Positions 53,301 through 63,000 of a stretch of 64,000 bases of DNA are shown piece after piece. Under the pieces are notes generated by a model. The model was not told where the DNA came from. It worked only from the letters and a program-made list of their open reading frames with translations, and made no database searches. Each line of letters begins with the position of its first letter. Position 1 is the stretch's first letter. Source of the DNA: Terriglobia bacterium (GTDB lineage Bacteria; Acidobacteriota; Terriglobia; Terriglobales; Acidobacteriaceae); contig JAVUPY010000051.1 of NCBI GenBank assembly GCA_032252755.1, forward strand, positions 110,996-174,995, written 5' to 3'. The position numbers were made by a program, and so were the translations under genes.

Positions 53301-55007
53301 TCACCAGTAGCTGGAAAGAATCGGCAAAACGGCACTCCTGGTGCCGTCAGGTTTCACCAGCCATAGCCCGCGACAGTCGCTGTTCTTGGGACGCTGCAGA
53401 CTACCCCAGCTACTGTCGACGGGAAAGTAGTCGCCGTTCGATTCGTGGCACTCATTGTCATAAAGCTGCCACAGGAACGCTCCGCTCAGCCCATCCGTAT
53501 TGGCAGTCTTCAAAATCGTACTCGCGCGCCAGGTGGTTTCTGTCGGCAGCTCATTCTCAAACAATCCAAATTCCGAGATCAGGACGCGCCGATCCCGAAG
53601 GTACATTGGGTCCGCTGTAAACTGCTTGATCGTGTTCAGTGCCCGGTTCATTGCGGATATGAGCGTCGTCGAGTCGGTCCCCAGCAACGTACTATCGTAG
53701 GAGGAGTACGTTACAAGATCCGGGTTCACGGCCGGAACAACTGCGTTGATCGTGCGCGTCAACTGGTGGTCGGTATAGTCGAGCACGCGGCTGACCTCGA
53801 TTGCGTTGAGAACCGTTACTCCGGGCGGATTCCCAAGATCGTTCCGTGCTCGCGTGACTCCGCGTTGGCGCGCCGCAAACCATATTTTCAATGCGCTTAT
53901 CCACTCCGGCGAAATGTTCGCTGTGTCGTTGCCTTGCAACGCCAGTTGATCTGTTTCCCAGTTCTTGAGGATGAAAGTCTTGCCTGACCCTTTATAGTGC
54001 GTCAGCAGCCACTTGGTCAGGTCGTACATCTCCTGCTCTTCCCTATGCGCTGCGGACGGGTCGACATTGAAATTCAGGACGTTGTCACCGCCGTTGGAAA
54101 ACGTCAATGCTGTGAGGACGATGACCTTGAAGCCCATCCCGAACAACTGTAAGTACGGCTTGGTCTGCGCCAGTTGAGTAAGTGAAGTCGGGTCCGTCGT
54201 CGGCCAGAGAACCGTGCTCTTGTCGGGATACGAGGTGCGGAACTTCGGATAGAGATACACGAAGATACCGCTTCCTCCGAACTGCCGGACACTCGAACCA
54301 CCCTCAACAAGGAAGTTGTTCAACGTAAAACCATAGCGCCCGTCGATATGCGCGACGCCTGCCTGAAACTTCTGTTGCAGGAACTGGTCTCGTCCGGCCA
54401 ACCACGGCAGTGTGCTGATCACGCCGATCTTTCGATACGTTTTATAGACGTGCCCTGCCTGATCCCATGCCTGCACCACAATGTTGTGCGTTCCGGTCGC
54501 CATGGGAAGCGTCACGTCTACGGAAGCCGACTTCCTTGAGTACTTCTCGATGTTGTCGACGTAGATTTTCGTCGTGGTGATCGCGCTCGATGATGTCGCC
54601 AGTGCGGAAACGTGGACGGGCGAATTGACCGAGGTGTTCGGCGAGGGTGCCGCCACGCTCACCCCATAATTCACGTAAGTAGTTACCGAGTACTTCTGAA
54701 CAATCCCGGCGCTATCCCACGTTTGGAAAACCACATTGTGCTTTCCGGTGGTGAGCGGCAGGAAGAGATCGACAGAATGTCCATCGATGCTGTAACGAAG
54801 CTGGTTGTCGACATAGATGGACATTGCGGTCAGCGGATGACCGGAAGAACTGGTTGCGGAGGCGACGAAATGCACCGGTGAAGTTCCGTAGCTGTTTGCT
54901 GCGGGCGACACAACCGTGATCTCAGCAGCGACCATTGACGAAAATGCCAGCAAGGCCACGGCGAGCCTGCTGGCGAAGCGAAACGAAGCAACGCGCAGGT
55001 ACTGCAT
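53301..55007 (-). CDS. Secreted protein with two Ig-like domains and glycoside-hydrolase-like domain
   Basis: 568 residues. A signal peptide (FASRLAVALLAFSSMVAA) is followed by two tandem Ig-like beta-sandwich repeats (ITVVSPAANSYGTSPVHFVA and VSVAAPSPNTSVNSPVHVSA, each ending GTHNIVV/GKHNVVF-QTWD-like). The remaining 370 residues resemble a TIM-barrel glycosidase of clan GH-A type (FILKNWETDQL with a candidate acid/base Glu, VLISEFGLFE with a candidate nucleophile Glu). The exact GH family is not recognised. It may act on extracellular polysaccharide. The start was moved to MQYLRVASF, 29 codons inside the frame. Confidence 0.68.
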   Translation of the reverse strand: MQYLRVASFRFASRLAVALLAFSSMVAAEITVVSPAANSYGTSPVHFVASATSSSGHPLTAMSIYVDNQLRYSIDGHSVDLFLPLTTGKHNVVFQTWDSAGIVQKYSVTTYVNYGVSVAAPSPNTSVNSPVHVSALATSSSAITTTKIYVDNIEKYSRKSASVDVTLPMATGTHNIVVQAWDQAGHVYKTYRKIGVISTLPWLAGRDQFLQQKFQAGVAHIDGRYGFTLNNFLVEGGSSVRQFGGSGIFVYLYPKFRTSYPDKSTVLWPTTDPTSLTQLAQTKPYLQLFGMGFKVIVLTALTFSNGGDNVLNFNVDPSAAHREEQEMYDLTKWLLTHYKGSGKTFILKNWETDQLALQGNDTANISPEWISALKIWFAARQRGVTRARNDLGNPPGVTVLNAIEVSRVLDYTDHQLTRTINAVVPAVNPDLVTYSSYDSTLLGTDSTTLISAMNRALNTIKQFTADPMYLRDRRVLISEFGLFENELPTETTWRASTILKTANTDGLSGAFLWQLYDNECHESNGDYFPVDSSWGSLQRPKNSDCRGLWLVKPDGTRSAVLPILSSYW

Positions 55008-55392
55008 ACAACCCCCAAAATGCGGAGGGCTCACTCCCTCTTGCAATTCGCGGAATGTAGCACCGCGCAAACCCGATGCAAGCGGAAAACACACCTAAGT
55101 GGGGTTACGGCAAGAGGTATGCCGTCCTACATCGAGCGTCGTAAGGTCACGAGAGGCCACCCTCCGCCGGACTTTGGATCATGTGCGTTGCCATCCCCGG
55201 CAGCAGGGCTCGCGGTCGGAATGAAGTTGAAGCCCAGTGGCGCGGGCTCTTCGCTCGGCCCGAGCGGGTTAGTTTATCCGGAGAACTCTCATTCACGCCT
55301 GGTTCGAGTTTCCGGGTGACAACAACATCCGGTCCCCCGGTCTTCAGGTGCTTTTCGGTTGCCATTCTTCGTTCACGCCAAATTAACAATTG

Positions 55393-55409
55393 TGTAACGC
55401 CCTTGTAAT
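55393..55409 (+). promoter_or_regulatory. Pho-box-like direct repeat upstream of porin gene
   Basis: TGTAAC (55393-55398) and TGTAAT (55404-55409) begin exactly 11 bases apart, the spacing of PhoB half-sites (7-bp repeats with 4-bp spacers). It is 132 bases upstream of the porin ATG. The rest of the 533-base divergent region (55008-55540) shows no gene or other clear signal. Confidence 0.4.
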
Positions 55410-55540
55410 GCGATCCACGTACAAACGAAGCAGGCCAGCGGACGAGGAAAATCCGTCCATCGAGTCGCTTCCAGGAACCGCAAGAAGCAGGGTTCGTGGC
55501 CCGTACGGAATCTACGCAGAACTTTTCTGGAGAGAGAAGA

Positions 55541-57166
55541 ATGAACGCTCAGTTTCGAAATGTGGTTGTCGCCCTCGCCTTGGGCGGGGTCTGCTTCGCC
55601 CAGACCACGACGACTACTACGACGCGGAAGAAAACCGTAACTACAACCCATCACCGCGCGGTGCCTAAACGTGCTCCGGCAGCCACAACTGAAGATCTGC
55701 AGCGGCTGCAGGAAACCATGCAGGAGCAGATCGACCAGCTGAAGCAGCAACTCGCTGACCGTGATCAGAAACTGCAGCAGGTCCAGCAGGAACTGAACCA
55801 GGCGCAGACCGCCTCGCAGCAAGCCCAGCAGAAAGCTTCCAATGTCGAGACCACCGTCGCTGACCAGCAGCAGAAGACTGCCGCCGAACTGAACGAAGTT
55901 CACAGCACTCTCGCCAGCACAACGCAAACCGTTCAGGAAGATCAGAAGAAAGTCGCGACCCTGTCCGACAGGCAGAACAAGTTGTCCGATCTCGCCAATG
56001 GAAAGATCAAGCTTGGTGGTCAATTCTTCGGGGGCTTCACCCATTACACCGATACCGGCTTCGGACCTCAGTGGATTGCCAACGTCAACCAACTCGGGCC
56101 AGGGAACGCCGGCGCCAACATCTTCGACGTAACCCGTGCCTACATTAATTTCTTCTATACCCCCAACGACATGGTGACCCTGCGGATCACTCCCAACATC
56201 TATCGTCAGATCGACGGCACTTCGGGCGCCATTCCCAACGGCACCGGAGCACAGGTAGGCAGCAGTGAAAATGGCAACCTGACCTTCCGTCTCAAGTACG
56301 CCTACGTCGATTTCAACAACCTGTTCAAGGGCAGCAAGGCGTTCCGTAAGGCGAAACTGACCTTCGGGCAAACACAGAACCCGCTCATTGACTGGGAAGA
56401 GGGTCTCAGTACCTACCGCTACACCTACCTTGTGCCGTGGAACTATATGGGCCTCAGTTCCACTTATGTCGGTGCGAAGCTGCACGGTCCCGTTGAGATC
56501 AACGGGAAAGAATATCTGGACTATGACCTCGGCGTCTTTACGACCGCCAGTTTCCACGCCATTGAAACAAGCGACAAAAAGCAGTTAATGGCGCGGCTGA
56601 CGTGGTATCCATTCGGCACCAAGTCCGATCGCTCCGGCTTCGGCATCACGGCGTTTGAAAACTACGGGTATAACACCAAGTTGCCATCACAGGTCAGCAC
56701 TCCCTTGAACCGTCTGGCTATCCTGGGGCATTACCAGACCGATTCCAAGAAGTACCAGATCGCGTTCGAGTACGACCTTGGACACAATGCGGTCAGCACC
56801 GGGAACATGTTCTCGGGAACTGGCCCCGTTGCCGGCGGTCCTTACGATGACTTCAATACGCTCGCCGGAAGCGTTCTCAGCGGTACCCACACCCGGCAGC
56901 AGGGCTTTGCTACATTCGGCCATGCCGCCCTCGGAGGCACTCCCTTTTCCCTGTTTGGCTTCTACCAATACTTCCAGCCAAACACGCGGTATGCCGGTGA
57001 CAACCCGCTCGACTTTGCGCGCACCGTCGGCGGCATCAGCTATCACGTGACCAAGTACTTCGACTTTGCTGTGGGCAACGAGAACTTCCATTGGGTGCAC
57101 CCCCAGGGACTCGTCCCCGGCGGCGACTCCAACGGCATCGCGATCTGGACACAGTACACCTTCTGA
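55541..57166 (+). CDS. Outer-membrane porin with N-terminal coiled coil
   Basis: 541 residues. A signal peptide (FRNVVVALALGGVCFAQ) precedes a Thr/Lys-rich linker and a long coiled coil at about 45-140 (LQETMQEQIDQLKQQLADRD, LQQVQQELNQAQTASQQAQQ). A barrel of about 380 residues follows (GKIKLGGQFFGGFTHYTDTG to IAIWTQYTF), ending in Phe. The coiled coil should trimerise and contact peptidoglycan. The barrel resembles phosphate-selective porins O/P in general layout, but assignment is tentative. The ATG at 55541 has GGAGAGAG upstream. A Pho-box-like site lies upstream and a polyphosphate kinase is convergent. Confidence 0.78.
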   Translation: MNAQFRNVVVALALGGVCFAQTTTTTTTRKKTVTTTHHRAVPKRAPAATTEDLQRLQETMQEQIDQLKQQLADRDQKLQQVQQELNQAQTASQQAQQKASNVETTVADQQQKTAAELNEVHSTLASTTQTVQEDQKKVATLSDRQNKLSDLANGKIKLGGQFFGGFTHYTDTGFGPQWIANVNQLGPGNAGANIFDVTRAYINFFYTPNDMVTLRITPNIYRQIDGTSGAIPNGTGAQVGSSENGNLTFRLKYAYVDFNNLFKGSKAFRKAKLTFGQTQNPLIDWEEGLSTYRYTYLVPWNYMGLSSTYVGAKLHGPVEINGKEYLDYDLGVFTTASFHAIETSDKKQLMARLTWYPFGTKSDRSGFGITAFENYGYNTKLPSQVSTPLNRLAILGHYQTDSKKYQIAFEYDLGHNAVSTGNMFSGTGPVAGGPYDDFNTLAGSVLSGTHTRQQGFATFGHAALGGTPFSLFGFYQYFQPNTRYAGDNPLDFARTVGGISYHVTKYFDFAVGNENFHWVHPQGLVPGGDSNGIAIWTQYTF

Positions 57167-57227
57167 GACCTTCGCGACTGCCGCTCCTCTCTTCAGCCGG
57201 GCCTCTGCAACCACAGAGGCCCCACCC

Positions 57228-57271
57228 GATCCCCTCAAGGCACAACCGGCCCCGAGGGGATTTCTATTTTT
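57228..57271. terminator. Bidirectional-looking terminator between porin and PPK2
   Basis: ATCCCCTC (57229-57236) pairs with GAGGGGAT (57254-57261), followed on the plus strand by TTCTATTTTT. It lies 62 bases past the porin stop and abuts the convergent PPK2 stop. Confidence 0.7.
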
Positions 57272-58160
57272 CCCCGCGCAGCGCCTTCTCGCACTCCGCC
57301 AGTTGTCGACGCTTTTCCGCCGCAACCTCCGGATACCCCAGCCCCAAACTCTTCAGCGTATCCACCACCGTCGCCACCACTACCATCCTCGCGAACCACT
57401 TGTTATCCGCCGGAACCACGAACCACGGCGCCTCTTCGCTCGCGGTGTTGCGAATCATGTCCTCGTAAGCGTTCTGGTAATCCTTCCAGTAGCCGCGCTC
57501 CTGGATATCCGCCGCCGAAAATTTCCAATTCTTCTCCGGCTCATCCAGTCGCTTCAGAAACCGCTTCTTCTGCTCGCCCTTCGACAGATGCAGAAAGAAT
57601 TTCCGCACCACCGTCCCATTCCGCGCCAAATGCTTCTCGAAACAGTTGATGCTCTCGAACCGCTCTTCCCAGATATGCTTCCCAACCAGACCTTCCGGAA
57701 TCCTCTGCGGCCCCAGCAATTTCGGATGCACCCTCACCACCAGCACCTCTTCGTAATACGACCGATTAAAAATCCCGATCCGCCCGCGCTCTGGCAGACG
57801 CCGCGTCGTCCGCCACAAAAAATCATGGTCTAACTCTTCCGCCGACGGCGCCTTGAACGAATACACCTGCACGCCCTGTGGATTCACTCCCGACATCACA
57901 TGCTTGATCGTGCCGTCCTTGCCCGCCGCATCCATCGCCTGGAAAATCAGCAGCACCGCCCACCGATCCTGTGCGTACAGCATGTCCTGCAACTCGGCCA
58001 GCTTCTCCACGCCTTGCTGCAGCAATTGCACGGCCTCGCCTTTGAACTCCGACTTCAGCCCATGCGTATCTGCCGGATCAAAATCCTTCAGCCGAAACCC
58101 CTTCCCGCTCTCTACTCGATACGGCTTCACAAACTCCGCCAACTTCGTCGTCTGTTTCAT
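57264..58160 (-). CDS. ppk2: Polyphosphate kinase 2 family enzyme
   Basis: 298 residues of the PPK2 family, which transfers phosphate between polyphosphate and nucleotides. The Walker A motif is DAAGKDGT (77-84), and IGIFNRSYYEEVLVVRVHP carries the Walker-B-like region. WRTTRRLPERG and the lid basic residues (SKGEQKKRFLKR) are intact. The RSYYEEVLVVRVH form is that of class III enzymes able to phosphorylate AMP and ADP, which is inference from the motif. It converges on the porin gene. Its start is ATG at 58158-58160. Confidence 0.93.
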   Translation of the reverse strand: MKQTTKLAEFVKPYRVESGKGFRLKDFDPADTHGLKSEFKGEAVQLLQQGVEKLAELQDMLYAQDRWAVLLIFQAMDAAGKDGTIKHVMSGVNPQGVQVYSFKAPSAEELDHDFLWRTTRRLPERGRIGIFNRSYYEEVLVVRVHPKLLGPQRIPEGLVGKHIWEERFESINCFEKHLARNGTVVRKFFLHLSKGEQKKRFLKRLDEPEKNWKFSAADIQERGYWKDYQNAYEDMIRNTASEEAPWFVVPADNKWFARMVVVATVVDTLKSLGLGYPEVAAEKRRQLAECEKALRGEK

Positions 58161-58235
58161 TCTTTCCGTCCCAGTTTGGTGGGGACAGGCGATCTCGCCT
58201 GTCCGGGCGAGCGTAGCTCGCCTATTCTTTCCCGA

Positions 58236-59618
58236 TTACCCGATGTTCCGATTTTCCGATTGTTCCTTGAATCCCGCCTTTTCCATCCCCGCCTGCGCCT
58301 CAGGATTCTTCATGAAAACTTCCCACACCATGCCCGTCCGATGATTCTCCGCCATGACCATTGTTATTCCAAGGTCCAGCCCCAGCACATCCTGGTCATA
58401 CCACCCATCCAGCGGATTGAACGCATCCACGAAGCTGTACTTCGTCCACGCCCTCTCGCCGTACCGCCCCCGAATATTCCGCAGCACCTTCACGCAGTCA
58501 TCGAACAGGAACGGCAGCGAACCACCCGTAGCGCACGGAACCACGCTCCCATCGATCGGCCCCTGCGCCGGAGGCCCTCCCCACGCCGTATACCCCTTCT
58601 CCCAGTCCGACGCCGAGATCCCCCACAAATCCTCGCTGTAATCCGGAAACTTGTCCCGCAGCGACAAACAGAACAGCTTGTGCGCCTTCGTTGCCTTCAC
58701 CGAATTCTCGAAGTAATCGGCATACTTGTCGCGCTTGTTCCGAAAATCGAACCATGCCTGCGAGTACTGGTGCGTGAACAGCGGATCGTTCCCCGAAATA
58801 TATTCAATCCCCTGGTAGGTGATCTTCGGCCGCGTCCACGCATCCCACGTATCCGGCGCCAGCGAGTGCGTCGGCGACCCCATACCCAGCAGGTAAATCA
58901 TCATCAGCTCGCAGTAGTGGTTCCATCGTGCACTGAGAAATCCCTTCTCCGGGAACCACCCCATCGAAAGCGTCTTCTCGCCGTTCTGCATCCACGGCCA
59001 GTCCACACGGTGATAAATCGTCGTGGCCAGGTCTTTAACCTGCTGGTCGTCGAAGTACTGCCGCGCCGTCAGCACCCCGCATAGCAGCAGGGAAGTATCG
59101 ATCGACGAAAGCTCCACTCCCTTCGCCCAGCGCGCGCCCGTCTCCATATCAATGAAGTGATAGTAGAACCCGTGAACGTTCTCCAACTTGTTCGCCAGGA
59201 AGTCCAGCGTCGTTCGCACCCTCTCCTTGATTTCCTTCGACGGCCTGTACCCGCGCCGGTCCCCAATGCACAGTGCCGTCAGCCCAAACCCCGTCGCCGC
59301 AATGCTCGACATCCGCCTCGGATCGCCTTCGGGTGCCCCACCCTTATCGCCTGCATTTGGCGATAGGGTGGGGTAGTTCGCCTTGGCCCGATCCTTCACC
59401 TGCCCCGTCTTCTCGCTCGCCTCGTTCCAGAAAAAATCGAAGCTCCGCCGCTGAATCTCGTCGAGCAACTGCTCATCCGTGCCCTGATACGGAGTGCCAT
59501 TCGGAGGCGTAAAGCTCTTCCTGGTCTGGCACGCCGCTACCAACCCGCCGAACGGAACCGCCGCCGCGCCCATCGCTCCCATCCGCAACAACTCGCGCCT
59601 CGTCATCTTCGAATTCAT
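58236..59618 (-). CDS. Glucoamylase-like secreted lipoprotein
   Basis: 460 residues. The N terminus has a twin-arginine-like MTRRELLRMG followed by a lipobox (VAAC, Cys30), so export by Tat and lipid anchoring are likely. The body matches the putative glucoamylase family (LLDEIQRRSFDFFWNEA, SSIAATGFGLTALCIGDRRG, WDAWTRPKITYQGIEYISG, DWEKGYTAWGGPP, GWYDQDVLGLDLGITMVM). These act on beta- or alpha-glucans; substrate unknown. Residues 82-95 are encoded by a 38-base palindromic repeat (59336-59373) inserted in frame in a loop before the conserved SSIAATGFG. Confidence 0.85.
   Translation of the reverse strand: MNSKMTRRELLRMGAMGAAAVPFGGLVAACQTRKSFTPPNGTPYQGTDEQLLDEIQRRSFDFFWNEASEKTGQVKDRAKANYPTLSPNAGDKGGAPEGDPRRMSSIAATGFGLTALCIGDRRGYRPSKEIKERVRTTLDFLANKLENVHGFYYHFIDMETGARWAKGVELSSIDTSLLLCGVLTARQYFDDQQVKDLATTIYHRVDWPWMQNGEKTLSMGWFPEKGFLSARWNHYCELMMIYLLGMGSPTHSLAPDTWDAWTRPKITYQGIEYISGNDPLFTHQYSQAWFDFRNKRDKYADYFENSVKATKAHKLFCLSLRDKFPDYSEDLWGISASDWEKGYTAWGGPPAQGPIDGSVVPCATGGSLPFLFDDCVKVLRNIRGRYGERAWTKYSFVDAFNPLDGWYDQDVLGLDLGITMVMAENHRTGMVWEVFMKNPEAQAGMEKAGFKEQSENRNIG
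59333..59375. repeat. GGTGCCCCA palindromic repeat inside glucoamylase-like gene
   Basis: CCCCACCCTTATCGCC (59336-59351) pairs with GGCGATAGGGTGGGG (59359-59373), 15 pairs with one bulged base and a 7-base loop, preceded by GGTG. It is wholly inside coding sequence and adds about 14 residues. Confidence 0.75.
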
Positions 59619-59700
59619 TCTTTGTCATCCTTGCTTGCAGCAGCTTCTCGCTGCCTGATCCTGTGCCATCTTCAGCACAGGTCGCGTTCCACAACGCCGT

Positions 59701-59757
59701 GTCATCCTGGGCTTAGCCGCGGTTTTATCGCGGCGCAGCCGAGGGATCTTTTGTTCC
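59701..59757. repeat. TCATCCTGGGC...GCAGCCGAGGGATCTTTTG repeat
   Basis: Intergenic copy of the repeat family also found at 5238 and 46646, with CCGCGGTTTTATCGCGG forming its central hairpin. A shorter related start (GTCATCCTTGC, 59628) lies just before it. The spacer 59619-59894 contains no gene. Confidence 0.65.
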
Positions 59758-59894
59758 GCCTTGGACTTTCCTTCTTCGACACCCCGATCTGCGGTTGTCC
59801 GGTTGCGGTTGCATCCTAGTTCAACTGCCGCCCAGCCGCCAACCCGTACCGCTTTCGCCAATAGCCCACTCCGCGATTTACGCGCCTTTCCGCA

Positions 59895-59999
59895 TAAATC
59901 GATTTAGAAGCGGAGAACATTGCAAATCCTCACTTGACAGCTACTCTGAAAGTGATATTCTCCCGACGCACACTAAATCGATTAATTAAACCCGGTTTA
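59895..59999 (+). promoter_or_regulatory. Sigma-70 promoter with LacI-type operators for TonB receptor gene
   Basis: TTGACA (59934-59939) and TATTCT (59956-59961) are separated by 16 bp, a good promoter. Three related palindromes surround it: TAAATCGATTTA (59895-59906, perfect), TAAATCGATTAA (59974-59985) and TAAACC-C-GGTTTA (59987-59999, perfect around one base). Two lie just downstream of the likely transcription start, where a repressor would block. The AAnCGnTT core is the style of LacI-family operators. No lacI-type gene is in the window. Confidence 0.6.
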
Positions 60000-60083
60000 G
60001 TGTTGCGGCGCCGAGAACTGTTCCACCCCCATTCGAGCAGGTTTAGGCCGCGGCACCCCACATCCGCTATCGGAGGTAGAACT

Positions 60084-63000
60084 ATGCCCCGTATCCGTCG
60101 TCTCCTGCCGTTCTTCACATTCGCGCTGATTCTTTGCGCCGTAACTGCCGCCCACGCGCAGTTCAATGCCTCAATACAAGGCACTGTTCTGGACCCCACC
60201 GGCGCTGTGATACCGAACGCTTCCGTAGTTGCAACCAACCATGCAACCGGCGTGGCTTACAAAACCAACTCCTCCCAGGAGGGGTTCTATCGCATCTCTG
60301 GTTTGCCGCCAGGGCACTACACCGTTGCGGTCGAAGCGAGCGGATTTAAGAAGCAGGTACTCGAGAACATTGCCGTCGTCGCTGAGAGTCCTCGCGGGGT
60401 CGACGTCAACATGGAAACCGGAAGCGCCAGCGAGTCGATTACGGTTACCAGTGAGCCCCCGCCGTTGCAGACAGAGAATTCGGCCATGTCGGGTTCAATC
60501 GACACCCAGCAGGTGCAGGACCTTCCGAAATTCGGCAGCGATCCGTATGAACTTGTGCGCCTCGCGCCTGGGGTATTCGGAACCGGCGCTCGGGCCGGCA
60601 ATGGCGACTCCGTCGCCCTTCCCAATTCCGTTGGACCGGGTGGCTCCAATTCCTCCATTTACCAGACGGAAAACCTCGTGCAGATCAGCGCCAATGGACA
60701 ACGCGCCTCAGCTAACAGCTACAGCATCGATGGCGTTAGCGTAAACAGTCAGACCTGGGGCGGGGCCGCGGTGATTACACCGAACCAGGAGTCCGTCAAA
60801 GAACTTCAGGTGGTGACCGGAACCTATTCCGCCGAAGAAAGCCGCACCTCGGGTGCACAGGTGAAAGTGATTTCCCAGAGCGGAACTAACAAGTTCCACG
60901 GGAGCGCTTTCTTCCGCTATCAGAACCCAACTCTGAATGCGTACAACAAGTGGGGCGGTCCCGACGGCGGCGACCCTGTCCGCAACGACAATAAATATCG
61001 TCAGTTCGGCGGCAGCCTCGGCGGACCCATCATCAAGAACAAGTTGTTCTTCTTCTTCTCGATGGATGGAAATCGCGCCAACAATCTGGGCTATTCCAAT
61101 AATTGGGTCGACACCCCGGAATTTGATCAACTGCTTGCCAGCGCTCGGCCTGATGGTCTCAGCACACAGATCGTCAACTCCACGGGCATGACACCCCGGA
61201 CCGTGCAGGTCCTCACTCCGACATGCACGAATTTCGACAATGCCGGGTGGCCTTGCCAGATCGTTGGCAATGCCATCGATATCGGTTCGCCCACGGGTGC
61301 GCTCGGACAGTATGTTCCCGTATATTCCACCAACAATCGCACCGGCGGCGGACTGGACGGCATTCCTGATCTGCAGTTTGTGCGCGTGGCGGTGCCGAGC
61401 ACCAATCGCGCCTATCAATACAACGCCCGGGCGGACTACAACCTCGGTCAGAACCAGTTCGCAGTCGGCGGCTACATCACCATGCAGGACAATCTTGGGG
61501 CCGATTCTTCGACCGGAGCGCGTCCTTCCGGTGATGTTCGATTTAAGCCAAAGAATCAGGATTTGATGGCGAGCTGGATCAGGCCGTTCTCTTCGACGTG
61601 GCTGAACGAATTTCGCTTCAACGCCACGCGTTGGGCTTACAACACGGTCCAGTCTTCGTCGACCGTGGACTGGGGCATTCCGCGCGTGGAAATTGAAGAC
61701 ATGCCCATCGATCGCGTTCGTTGGGGCGCCCCACAAGGCGAAACAACACCGGCGAGTTTCGCGGAAAACACCTTCGAATTCCGCGATGTCATGACCAAGG
61801 TCGTCGGTCGCCATGCCTTCAAGTTCGGTGGTGAAATCATTCGCGAGCAGGACAACAACAATCTCCTCGGTGGGGCGAGGCCGGTATATACGTTCGCCAC
61901 GCCGTGGAACCTGTTCAATGACACACCGCTTTTCGAGGCAATCAATACCGATCCGGTGACCGGTGGTCCCGGTTCCGCCCAGCGCTACTTCCGCACCAGC
62001 GATTACGGCATCTTCTTCCAGGATGATTGGAAGCTGCGGCCCAACCTGACTTTGAACCTGGGTATCCGTTACGAGTACTACACTCCGCTTCGCGAGACTC
62101 AGAACCGGATCAGCAACCTGGTGCTTGGCCAAAACGGCCTTGCCGATGCGCATGTCGCTGTCTCCGACCAGTTGTTCAATCCTGACCGGAACAACTTCGC
62201 TCCTCGCCTTGGATTTGCCTGGAGCCCGGCCGCCTTTAACCAGAAGACCGTTCTCCGCGGTGGCATCGGCGTCAGCTACGATCGCATCCCCAATGCTCTA
62301 TGGGCAAACACGCGCGGCAACCCGCCCTTCCTCGCTCGCTGGGGCTTGTGCTGCGCAACTGCACCGGGCGAGTGGGGAAGCGATAATGCCCTCATCGCCT
62401 ACAACCTGGGAACATCCAACTCTCCGGATAGCTATCCCGTCAATCCAGCATTGACCATTCCTTTCGGCAGCGATGGCCTTCCCACCAACGGCGGAGCCGT
62501 CGAGTTCTACGGAGCGCATCCGAACGTTCCCAACGCTTACGTCTATACGTATTCGCTGGATATTCAACAGGAACTGCCGGCGAAGTTCATCGCCACTCTG
62601 GGATATGCCGGTGCCGAAAGCCGCAAGCTCATCCGTATCGTCAACCAGAACTTTGTGTTGCCCCAAGCCGAGTTGAATCCCGCAGTAAGCCGTGCGTTTT
62701 TCCCTACCCCCGATGTCAATGCCAACTACAATGCGTTGAACCTGCGGGTCGAGCGTCGGTTCGCTAACGGTTTGCAGTTCGTCTCGAATTACCGCTGGGC
62801 CAAGAGCATGGATACTCTGTCGAATGAAGGACCTGGATTTGTCACCAACCAGACCTTCCCGCAGAACCAGGCTTACGAGTACGGTCCGTCCGATTACGAC
62901 GTCAAACACTACTTCAATCTCGCGTGGATCTATGAGTTGCCGATCTTCCGAACCCGCAACGATTTTCTGGGTTCGATGCTTGGCGGTTGGACTGTTAGTG

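Noticed and set aside
55230..55330. Possible tRNA from GGTTCGAGTTTCCGG
   Set aside because: No matching acceptor, D or anticodon stems around the T-loop-like sequence.
60708..62153. 481-codon minus-strand frame within the TonB receptor
   Set aside because: Shadow of the receptor reading frame; no start signal or domain.
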